Shown: positions 1 to 5,071 of the stretch, piece by piece
Numbering within the stretch: position 1 is the first letter of the stretch
Layout of the letters: the number at the start of each line of letters is the position of its first letter
Assembly (NCBI GenBank): GCA_037440885.1
Contig: JBBITI010000109.1
Coordinates: 1-5,208 of the forward strand
Direction: 5' to 3'
Source: JBBITI01 sp037440885
Lineage (GTDB): Bacteria; Chloroflexota; Dehalococcoidia; Dehalococcoidales; UBA2162
DNA: 5,208 nt
Program-made: the position numbers and the translations under genes
The notes under the pieces: model-generated
Database searches by the model: none
Seen by the model: the letters and a program-made list of their open reading frames with translations, nothing else
Told to the model about the DNA's origin: nothing

Positions 1-231
1 GTTGATTGCGTTTACCTGCTCAATAAACTCGGTTACATTTGGCGGTTCTTTTTGATTGATTACCGGACTTCCCAGGCCGATTAGATCGTAATTGATCAAA
101 ACTTGTGCAGGTATCTCTCTTAAGCGGACGAGATCACACTGGCCGTTGATCTGTCTTACTCCAGCCTGAATCTCCTGAGCGATCTTCCTGGTGTTGCCGG
201 TCATTGAATAATAAACAACTATGCTTTTCAT
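1..231 (-). CDS. Flavodoxin-family protein, N-terminal part (runs off left edge)
   Basis: The minus strand opens with ATG at 231-229 and stays open for 77 codons to the window edge, so the C-terminal half is missing. The N-terminus is a beta strand followed by an FMN phosphate-binding loop, YYSMTGNTRKIA (residues 7-18), matching the S/T-x-T-G-N-T signature of flavodoxins. A second strand, YDLIGLGSPV (residues 48-57), fits the next core strand and the loop that follows it in the flavodoxin fold. Flavodoxin-fold proteins are cytoplasmic FMN electron carriers or quinone/flavin oxidoreductase domains. Which of these applies cannot be told from half a protein. A purine-rich GGGGAAAGGAA precedes the ATG as a ribosome site. 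The gene lies 90 bases downstream of the cupin gene on the same strand, so it may be cotranscribed with it. The family call is fairly secure; the specific function is unknown. Confidence 0.85.
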   Translation of the reverse strand, partial: MKSIVVYYSMTGNTRKIAQEIQAGVRQINGQCDLVRLREIPAQVLINYDLIGLGSPVINQKEPPNVTEFIEQVNAIN

Positions 232-264
232 TTCCTTTCCCCAACCCTTTTAGGGTGCGTTTTC

Positions 265-274
265 ATACCGGTAT
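265..274. repeat. 10-bp perfect palindrome upstream of the flavodoxin gene
   Basis: ATACCGGTAT reads the same on both strands and sits 33 bases upstream of the flavodoxin start codon, in the 90-base gap after the cupin gene. Its position would suit an operator or a small structured leader, but a palindrome of this length can occur by chance. No confident promoter elements were seen beside it. A weak 5-bp hairpin (ACCCT/AGGGT, 244-256) lies between it and the start codon. Confidence 0.25.
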
Positions 275-321
275 ATCAGTGTAATGATAATCTGGACTAG
301 TTCGTCGCCGGTTGCGATATC

Positions 322-726
322 TCAAGCTCTATATCGAGGTGCGATGGTGGCGTGGAGGAACAGGATCGGTTTGTCCACCCGCTTGAAAATCAAAGGGTTA
401 TGTTTTAGTCCCTTGGGAATATATACCGTGGTCGGCTTTGTGATGATGTGTTTTTCACCTTCATCACCGAAAGACAGTTCGATTTCTGCCCCCAGTTCGC
501 CCATATTTTGCGGATCCATACCGCAGAAAACTAGATACATATCGAAATCGTGGGCATGAGCATGTTGTTCCATGACTGAGGCATGGTCTACGGCTATGAC
601 AAAGAGGGAGAAATCGGATTTGAAGTCATCTTCGCCGGAAAATGAATAAACCGGTCCGAACGGGCTTTTACCAACTGCGTGTTCCTGGAGATATTTACCG
701 TACTTGATCTCGTCTTTTCCTGCCAT
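322..726 (-). CDS. Small single-domain cupin protein
   Basis: A 134-residue protein with the two conserved cupin motifs. Motif 1 is MEQHAHAHDFDMYLVFCG (residues 52-69), giving His55, His57 and His59 as likely metal ligands. Asp60 or Asp62 stands where the usual Glu is found. Motif 2 is YIPKGLKHNP (residues 102-111), with the expected P-x-G-x-x-H and His109 as the last ligand. Single-domain cupins of this size are beta-barrel metal-binding proteins that act as small enzymes or ligand-binding sensors. The substrate cannot be read from the sequence. There is no signal peptide or membrane segment, so it is cytoplasmic. The ATG at 726 is supported by AGGAGGG at 743-737 with a 10-base spacer. It is divergent from the zinc-ribbon gene and followed by the flavodoxin gene. 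The cupin fold is clear; the function is unassigned. Confidence 0.85.
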   Translation of the reverse strand: MAGKDEIKYGKYLQEHAVGKSPFGPVYSFSGEDDFKSDFSLFVIAVDHASVMEQHAHAHDFDMYLVFCGMDPQNMGELGAEIELSFGDEGEKHIITKPTTVYIPKGLKHNPLIFKRVDKPILFLHATIAPRYRA

Positions 727-804
727 CGTTCTATAGCCCTCCTGTCTATCATAAAACCCGGTTTCGATGTTTAATGTTTGCTTAAAAAGAGTCGTTTATT
801 GCTC

Positions 805-851
805 TATCGGATATCGAAAACCGGTTATTATATTAGTGTGACTATCCGATA
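805..851. repeat. 9-bp perfect inverted repeat around a TATAAT box
   Basis: TATCGGATA (805-813) and TATCCGATA (843-851) are exact reverse complements separated by 29 bases. The midpoint is base 828, within the minus-strand TATAAT (832-827). The arms are about 38 bp centre to centre, between three and four helical turns. That layout could suit a dimeric repressor bridging the -10 region of the cupin promoter. The repeat is seen directly; the operator role is inferred. Confidence 0.4.
827..832 (-). promoter_or_regulatory. Candidate -10 box for the cupin gene
   Basis: The minus strand reads TATAAT exactly at 832-827, about 100 bases upstream of the cupin start codon. No good -35 hexamer lies 16-18 bases upstream of it, so the promoter would need an activator or be weak. 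It is centred in the TATCGGATA inverted repeat. Confidence 0.35.
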
Positions 852-928
852 TGACATTCATCGCCACCAGTCTAGGTCTCAATTTTTTCAATGTCAAGTC
901 TGTTACTGACGTGATTAGTCCTCCGGAG

Positions 929-956
929 TTGACTTTTATCGGTGCAATAGAATACT
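929..956 (+). promoter_or_regulatory. Candidate sigma-70 type promoter for the zinc-ribbon/hydrolase genes
   Basis: TTGACT (929-934, 5 of 6 to consensus) is followed after 16 bases by AATACT (951-956, 4 of 6). Transcription would begin near 963, leaving a leader of about 35 bases before the ATG at 999. An 8-bp palindrome, CTCCGGAG (921-928), directly abuts the -35 box and could be an operator. The match is moderate and based on consensus comparison only. Confidence 0.4.
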
Positions 957-986
957 AATTATAGTAGTTGTTTGGTATTCCACCTT

Positions 987-993
987 GGAGGGG
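987..993 (+). promoter_or_regulatory. Ribosome binding site that fixes the zinc-ribbon start
   Basis: GGAGGGG lies 5 bases before the ATG at 999. It argues against the upstream in-frame TTG at 972, which would make the ribosome site part of the coding sequence. Confidence 0.75.
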
Positions 994-998
994 ATTTA

Positions 999-1172
999 AT
1001 GCCGGTTTATGAGTGTGATGCCTGCGGCGCTTTTTTTGAGTTTGAAGCCAGGACTGTCGAAGATATCGCCTTCTGCCTTGAATGCGGGGAGAGTGAGGAT
1101 ATCAAGGTCCGCGATATGGATTGCTCTTGCAGTGTGGCTGAAGATGCTCCAGCAACCCCGCGCCGCGGTTGA
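999..1172 (+). CDS. Small FmdB-like zinc-ribbon protein
   Basis: A 57-residue acidic protein beginning MPVYECDACG. This closely resembles the MP-x-Y-E-x-x-C-x-x-C-G opening of the FmdB/CxxC-CxxC putative regulatory zinc-ribbon family. Cys6 and Cys9 form the first knuckle and Cys26 and Cys29 (FCLECG) the second, a four-cysteine zinc site with a 16-residue loop. An extra CSC (Cys42, Cys44) lies near the C-terminus, before a Pro/Arg-rich end. The ATG at 999 was chosen because GGAGGGG (987-993) sits 5 bases before it and the family starts with MP. An in-frame TTG at 972 would place that ribosome site inside the gene. Proteins of this family are small and cytoplasmic, and their roles are mostly undefined. 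It probably shares a transcript with the hydrolase 67 bases downstream. Confidence 0.75.
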   Translation: MPVYECDACGAFFEFEARTVEDIAFCLECGESEDIKVRDMDCSCSVAEDAPATPRRG

Positions 1173-1217
1173 GGTGTTCGACGGAGCAGTTAGCTTCGAA
1201 TAACGGCTTATCATTAT

Positions 1218-1231
1218 CCTGTTAAGACAGG
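1218..1231 (+). other. Small hairpin covering the hydrolase ribosome site
   Basis: CCTGT (1218-1222) and ACAGG (1227-1231) form a perfect 5-bp stem with a 4-base loop. The 3' arm contains the AGG that is the best Shine-Dalgarno candidate for the ATG at 1240, so folding could dampen translation. The stem is short and its effect is inferred. Confidence 0.3.
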
Positions 1232-1239
1232 TATTGCCG

Positions 1240-1917
1240 ATGTCAAAAGGTTATTCACCACAGGAACGGTACGTCCGTATCCGGACCGGGACGATCGAAT
1301 TGGATGGTGATTTGTTTGTCCCTGAGCAGGCAAGAGCGATAATTGCATTTGCTCACGGTTCCGGCAGTAACCGGCACAGCCCGCGTAACCGGGCTGTTGC
1401 CCGGACTATGAACGAGGCTGGTTTGGCCACCCTTTTGGTCAGCTTACTCACGGTCGAGGAAGAGGCGGCAGATATTATCAGGGGCCATCTTGGTTTTGAT
1501 GTTGATCTACTCGGTCACCGGTTCGTCTCGGTGGCTGACTGGCTCCAGGATAACGCGGACACTGCTGGGCTCCGTCTTGGTCTGTTCGGTTCCAGTACCG
1601 GGGCTGCCGCGGCGCTTCTCTCTGCTGCGTGTCGACCGGAAATCGTCGGTGCTGTCGTCTCCCGGGGTGGTCGACCTGACCTTGCTGCCCGATTCCTCGA
1701 TAAGGTTACTGTTCCGACGCTATTGCTGGTTGGCAGCCTGGATGATCCTGTTATCGAATTCAACCGGAAAGCATTCGACTTGTTGCGGTCGACCCGTGAT
1801 ATGATCGTTATACCTGGAGCGTCTCATTTGTTCGAAGAACCGGGGACGCTGGAGCAAGTTGCCGGATATGCCCGGGATTGGTTTCTCAAGTATCTCGTTC
1901 CAATGACTGGAACGTAG
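1240..1917 (+). CDS. Alpha/beta hydrolase, dienelactone hydrolase-like
   Basis: A 225-residue cytoplasmic protein with the alpha/beta-hydrolase layout. An oxyanion-loop segment, AHGSGSNRHSPRN (residues 38-50), comes first. The nucleophile elbow GSSTG (117-121) has Ser119 as probable nucleophile. VGSLDDPVIE (164-173) has Asp168 as the likely acid, and GASHLFEEPG (193-202) has His196 as the likely base. The HGSGSxRHSPRN block, the LLTxEEE segment (70-75) and the GHLxFDxxLL segment (82-91) resemble a subgroup of DLH-type hydrolases often found with, or fused to, phosphoribosyltransferase domains; none is seen here. The substrate is unknown; an ester or lactone is possible. The ATG at 1240 is preferred to the in-frame TTG at 1234, which is only two bases from the AGG ribosome site. 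It follows the zinc-ribbon gene and converges with the reductase gene. Confidence 0.88.
   Translation: MSKGYSPQERYVRIRTGTIELDGDLFVPEQARAIIAFAHGSGSNRHSPRNRAVARTMNEAGLATLLVSLLTVEEEAADIIRGHLGFDVDLLGHRFVSVADWLQDNADTAGLRLGLFGSSTGAAAALLSAACRPEIVGAVVSRGGRPDLAARFLDKVTVPTLLLVGSLDDPVIEFNRKAFDLLRSTRDMIVIPGASHLFEEPGTLEQVAGYARDWFLKYLVPMTGT
1896..1914. other. 7-bp hairpin at the end of the hydrolase gene
   Basis: CGTTCCA (1896-1902) and TGGAACG (1908-1914) form a perfect 7-bp stem with a 5-base loop, ending just before the TAG stop. A five-T run follows on the plus strand only at 1930-1934, 15 bases later, so it is not a standard intrinsic terminator. The convergent gene ends at 1933, making it the only strong structure seen between the two transcripts. 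It may slow polymerase or protect 3' ends. Confidence 0.3.
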
Positions 1918-1932
1918 ATTCTATCGGACTTT

Positions 1933-2814
1933 TTATCCGCTGATTTCGATGTTCAGCAGTCGTTCCCATAATTGCACGATCGCTGGTTGTGCCAGCCGGC
2001 CTTTGCCGGCAGCGCGAGCTACTTTAAAAATCTCGTGCGCCAGCGCGGTCGCTGGTACCGGGACATCCTTGTCTCTTGCTAATGTCAAAGCGTAACCCAG
2101 GTCTTTCCAGTGTATGTCTACTGTTCCACCCGGTTTGAAGTTGCGTGCCTGCATCGCTTCCGCACTGACCTCTAGGACTTTAGAACCCGCCCAACCACCC
2201 CGGATCGCCTGGTAAAGTAGCTTCGGGTCGAGCCCGCTCTTCGTCCCCAGGGCAAAACCTTCCGCTACCGCCACAAATGTAATCCCCACGATAAGATTGT
2301 TGACCAGTTTGGCGACGCCACCCATCCCCGTATTACCCATCAATATTACGCTGCTTCCGATCGTTTCCAGATATTCCTGGCATCGGCCAAAAACTTCCGG
2401 CTTTCCGCCCACCATGACGGATAATGTTCCTTCGCTGGCCGCTTTTTCACCTCCGCTCACCGGGGCGTCTAAAAAAGAGATACCGGATTGGTCCAGGACG
2501 GAGGCAATCTCCTGGCTGATGGTGGGAGCGGTGGTGCTGGTGTCAATGATGATGTTACCAGGTTTCAGGTTGTTTTTCAGGCCTCCGTTCCCTAAAATCA
2601 CCTCTCTCACTATTTCCGAACCGGGTAGCGATAAAAAAATAACCGTAGATGATTGCGCAACTCCGGCGATGTTCTCCGCCGGTGTCGCTCTCGGGACCCC
2701 TTTTCTTTTTGCGCTTTCAATATCGTAAACCGTGAGATCGTATTTCGCCGCCAGATGCCGCGCCATCGGCGCTCCCATAACTCCTAACCCGATAAACCCG
2801 ATTTTTTCTGTCAT
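1933..2814 (-). CDS. 3-hydroxyisobutyrate dehydrogenase-family reductase (tartronate semialdehyde reductase or L-threonate dehydrogenase type)
   Basis: At 293 residues this is full length for the beta-hydroxyacid dehydrogenase family, which interconverts hydroxy acids and oxo acids/semialdehydes with NAD(P). The N-terminus is a Rossmann strand and dinucleotide loop, GFIGLGVMGAPM (residues 6-17). The second strand ends in YDIES with Asp31, which usually favours NAD over NADP. The substrate motif DAPVSGGEKAA lies at 116-126. The catalytic block GMGGVAKLVNN (163-173) has Lys169 as the expected catalytic lysine and Asn173 as the expected substrate Asn. A second conserved lysine, in WKDLG, is Lys237. 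The TVDIHWKDLG segment recalls LtnD (YgbJ), while the C-terminus (QLWERLLNIEI) is closer to GarR, so sequence alone does not settle the substrate. The ATG is supported by GAGGG (2825-2821) at 6 bases. It is the third gene of the operon, 16 bases after the kinase. Confidence 0.9.
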   Translation of the reverse strand: MTEKIGFIGLGVMGAPMARHLAAKYDLTVYDIESAKRKGVPRATPAENIAGVAQSSTVIFLSLPGSEIVREVILGNGGLKNNLKPGNIIIDTSTTAPTISQEIASVLDQSGISFLDAPVSGGEKAASEGTLSVMVGGKPEVFGRCQEYLETIGSSVILMGNTGMGGVAKLVNNLIVGITFVAVAEGFALGTKSGLDPKLLYQAIRGGWAGSKVLEVSAEAMQARNFKPGGTVDIHWKDLGYALTLARDKDVPVPATALAHEIFKVARAAGKGRLAQPAIVQLWERLLNIEISG

Positions 2815-2830
2815 TTTTATCCCTCATAGT

Positions 2831-4228
2831 TTAAGCAGGGCTCAGTATTTTTACTGCTTTTAAGAGATCGGTTTCGTTTCCTACGTTACCCGGAAACACT
2901 ACGTAAGGAATCCCCGGCCAGCGTGCTTCATCCCCCAACTTCCACACGGGGACTCCGGGCAGTATCTGTCCAAGGGCGCGGACTTGCTTTACCCCAAATG
3001 CCGTTCTGGCAATTTCGATACTTGTAATACCGCCCTTGGCTACTACGTAGGTAGGCTTTATATCAATACTGCGGACTATTTTACACAGGGCGTTGATGAT
3101 AGTTTTTCCCGTAGTGGCAAAATCTCCCTCCGGTGCTTTTAGCATCTGGCGTGATGTATAGATAACTGCATTTGATTCTTTCCTCAGTATCTCTTTGACT
3201 TCGTTCGAAACTCGCTCGATCTCCTTGTTTTGTGCCGACTTCTCCATTATCCGGTCAGCAACCAGTTCGATACTTTCGACATCGCCGTCATTGATCAACC
3301 GCTCCAACTGGCGTGATGTTTTGTCGACGTAAGAACCCACTATTATCAGACCGGGACCTGATCTGGTTACCATCTCATTGTGAGTAAGTAAGGCCCGGTC
3401 AGGAAATCCGGCCCTTGCTTTCAGAAAGGACGCAGAGCAGCGGTAAACGAATTTCTTTCCCCTGTTTTCAACTTCCGTAATGGCGTTGGTTAGGATGTCC
3501 AGATCTTCATAAGCGGCCGCATTCACTACGAACGTTGTGCCTTTCACTGCTTTCACCAGTTCGGCGGTTGCTTGTTCCGCCCCCCCTTCCCGCAATGATT
3601 TCAGCGATATTGAAATAATGTCGGTCGACTTAACCTGGCCGTGGGTTTTTTCTTCAATCCAGGCTCTCAGATTACTGTTTTGAAAACTGAACATCGGGTC
3701 CCGAGCAAATTCCGTCTCCCCGACCGGCATCAATTGACCTCCCTGTTCAGCCCATTGGATGTCGTCAATTGTGTACCGGCCAGCTTCCAGGAAGGTTGGC
3801 GCGAAAATTATTCCGTCCGGTTGTATTCCGAACCCGGCGGTTAAAGCTTCGACTTCATAAGGGAAATGACCTCGCAGCGTACTGTCGCTGCGGGAAGCCA
3901 ACAAGACTGGTTGCTTCTCGAGATCAACAGCCGTGCGGAGATTCTTTCCCACTTCGTAAGCTAGTTTTTTGGCGTCTTCTGCGTTGAGACTGCGGGAGTT
4001 TATCGAGACGAAAAGCACCGGTGATCGACTGGCCAGTGCCTGCCGTAAAGTGTCTACCGACCAGTCCAGATAGACGTCGACATCCTGCACCGTCTGCATG
4101 CCGGTCGGGTCATCATCGATTACTACCAGGCTTTTCCCCGATTTGCGTAAAGCCTCCCTTGTTCTTTCCCTGAGACCGGGGATCACCTTCACCGGAGGCT
4201 GGTTGGCTAATATCTCGGCAAGTATCAT
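2831..4228 (-). CDS. Four-carbon acid sugar kinase family protein (DUF1537)
   Basis: At 465 residues it has both halves of the DUF1537 kinase family, ATP-dependent kinases acting on 3-oxo-tetronates or threonates. The N-terminal substrate domain has VIDDDPTGMQTV (residues 36-47), SINSRS (75-80), SRSDSTLRGHFPYE (112-125) and APTFLEAGRYT (143-153). The C-terminal nucleotide domain has GSYVDKTSRQ (298-307), VAKGGITSIEIA (396-407), LPGVPVWKLG (423-432) and VFPGNVGNETDL (444-455). It is longer than E. coli YgbK and has an approximately 30-residue helical N-terminal lead-in, as in a known longer subgroup. ATG at 4228 is chosen because GAGGT (4237-4233) lies 5 bases before it. The upstream ATG at 4273 would overlap the aldolase by 43 bases and add a non-family segment. 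The 2-base gap to the aldolase stop implies translational coupling. The family is certain; the phosphorylated substrate is not. Confidence 0.92.
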   Translation of the reverse strand: MILAEILANQPPVKVIPGLRERTREALRKSGKSLVVIDDDPTGMQTVQDVDVYLDWSVDTLRQALASRSPVLFVSINSRSLNAEDAKKLAYEVGKNLRTAVDLEKQPVLLASRSDSTLRGHFPYEVEALTAGFGIQPDGIIFAPTFLEAGRYTIDDIQWAEQGGQLMPVGETEFARDPMFSFQNSNLRAWIEEKTHGQVKSTDIISISLKSLREGGAEQATAELVKAVKGTTFVVNAAAYEDLDILTNAITEVENRGKKFVYRCSASFLKARAGFPDRALLTHNEMVTRSGPGLIIVGSYVDKTSRQLERLINDGDVESIELVADRIMEKSAQNKEIERVSNEVKEILRKESNAVIYTSRQMLKAPEGDFATTGKTIINALCKIVRSIDIKPTYVVAKGGITSIEIARTAFGVKQVRALGQILPGVPVWKLGDEARWPGIPYVVFPGNVGNETDLLKAVKILSPA

Positions 4229-4240
4229 GGTTACCTCAAG
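4229..4240 (-). promoter_or_regulatory. Ribosome binding site of the kinase inside the aldolase stop region
   Basis: GAGGT at 4237-4233 uses the aldolase's last codon (AGG) and the T of its TAA stop. It sits 5 bases before the kinase ATG at 4228. Ribosomes ending the aldolase would be placed directly on the kinase start, indicating coupled translation. Confidence 0.7.
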
Positions 4241-5019
4241 GCTTCTCTCATTTTTTCGCCTGTGTTTTTGCACCAGCTATAAATAATCCCCAGGTCGTTG
4301 CCAATGCAAAAGTCCCGTACACCCATCTCCAGGTACGGCTTGGCTTCTTCATAACTGGAGATCACCACCCGGGGCCGGACGCCTTTTTCGATGGCTTTCT
4401 TGATTACCAGATTATGAATCTCCTGTATTTCACTGCTTTTTTCCTTACCGGTTTTGCCAGTGCTTAACGCATAGTCGCTGGGACCGAAGTGGACCATGTC
4501 CAGGCCTTCCACGCTCAGGATGTCATCCAGGTTCTTGACCGCAGTTTCCGATTCAACCATCACTTCGATGACCGCGTCCCGCATCGCCTTTACCCATTCG
4601 GTACTGGCTGTTTCAAGTCCGTAGCTGACATTCCGCCGCATCGAAGCCCCGTGTAGCCCGTCATCATCCGGCGTATTCGGGCGTACCAGCGAAATGCACT
4701 CGTAAACATCTTCGGCGGTATCACAGTCGGCGAACAGGACATTCTGGATACCTGCACCGATTGCTCGCTGGGTGATATGCAGGCGGGGCTCACGTTCGAC
4801 CTTGATCATGGATGACATGGTCGGGAACAGTTCCACCGCCCGGGCGAAATTCTCGAAATCGGGGATGGTCCACGCGGCGTATTCCCCAAGTAATTCGATG
4901 AAATCGAACGCCCCGGAATAACCGATCATCTCCACGATTTGTGGTGAAGTGGTCACCATCCGCGTCGACAGGGTAGGTTTACCGGCTTTCAACAACTCGC
5001 GCAGCACGTTTTTCTTCAC
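4231..5019 (-). CDS. HpcH/HpaI aldolase-family protein with a substituted catalytic His
   Basis: A 262-residue TIM-barrel protein of the HpcH/HpaI aldolase/citrate lyase family, metal-dependent class II aldolases that typically yield pyruvate plus an aldehyde. The metal site is visible: VMVESETAVKNLDDIL with Glu156 and HFGPSDYALS with Asp182. The family-like RAIGAGIQNVLFADCDTAEDV (residues 85-105) and RDFCIGNDLG (235-244) are also present. Where GarL/HpaI have the D-x-E-H active-site turn, this protein reads ELLGEYAAW (42-50), with Tyr47 in the His place. The pyruvate-binding Arg of the V-R-x-P motif appears as Lys73 (MIKVE). It may therefore catalyse a different lyase reaction. The start is GTG at 5019 with AAGGTG just upstream; an in-frame stop only 12 bases further upstream excludes earlier starts. 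It is the first gene of the operon and probably prepares or uses the substrate of the kinase and reductase. Confidence 0.85.
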   Translation of the reverse strand: MKKNVLRELLKAGKPTLSTRMVTTSPQIVEMIGYSGAFDFIELLGEYAAWTIPDFENFARAVELFPTMSSMIKVEREPRLHITQRAIGAGIQNVLFADCDTAEDVYECISLVRPNTPDDDGLHGASMRRNVSYGLETASTEWVKAMRDAVIEVMVESETAVKNLDDILSVEGLDMVHFGPSDYALSTGKTGKEKSSEIQEIHNLVIKKAIEKGVRPRVVISSYEEAKPYLEMGVRDFCIGNDLGIIYSWCKNTGEKMREALR

Positions 5020-5071
5020 GCTTACACCTTAAATAAATTATCAATTTCTCATAACATTACCACACCCGTAC
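5020..5071 (-). promoter_or_regulatory. Short AT-rich leader of the aldolase-kinase-reductase operon
   Basis: These 52 bases between the first operon gene and the apparent insertion-sequence end hold the AAGGTG ribosome site (5029-5024) and an AT-rich stretch with GATAAT (5042-5037). GATAAT resembles a -10 box but has no matching -35 and lies too near the ribosome site to be a comfortable promoter. No confident native promoter is seen, so transcription may enter from the insertion sequence or beyond. Confidence 0.35.

Larger units (their letters stand above)
727..998. other. Divergent intergenic region between cupin and zinc-ribbon genes
   Basis: This 272-base stretch separates two oppositely transcribed genes and holds no convincing reading frame. 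It contains several short symmetric elements: AAACCCGGTTT (754-764), AACCGGTT (819-826), the TATCGGATA/TATCCGATA pair (805-813, 843-851) and CTCCGGAG (921-928). It also contains candidate promoters in both directions. It is most simply read as a shared regulatory region. Confidence 0.5.

Noticed and set aside
244..256. ACCCT-TTT-AGGGT hairpin as a terminator for the cupin gene
   Set aside because: The stem is only 5 bp with a 3-base loop and has no T-run after it on the minus strand.
284..559. 91-codon plus-strand frame
   Set aside because: It is antisense to the cupin gene, whose motifs and ribosome site are clear.
972..998. N-terminal extension of the zinc-ribbon gene from a TTG at 972
   Set aside because: It would put the GGAGGGG ribosome site inside the gene; the MPVYE start at 999 matches the family.
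996..1214. Minus-strand 72-codon frame opposite the zinc-ribbon gene
   Set aside because: No motif or convincing ribosome site; the plus strand carries the CxxC protein.
1490..1804. 104-codon plus-strand frame inside the hydrolase
   Set aside because: Out-of-frame shadow of the hydrolase, which has its catalytic motifs in the other frame.
1925..1939. CGGA...TCCG hairpin as a terminator between the convergent genes
   Set aside because: A 4-bp stem with a 7-base loop is too weak, and the T-run lies inside the loop.
2297..2728. 143-codon open frame on the plus strand
   Set aside because: It lies wholly antisense to the well-supported reductase, lacks recognisable motifs and is a shadow of that gene's codon pattern.
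5037..5042. GATAAT as a -10 box for the aldolase operon
   Set aside because: No -35 hexamer at suitable spacing, and the start site would fall on the ribosome site; kept only as a remark in the leader entry.
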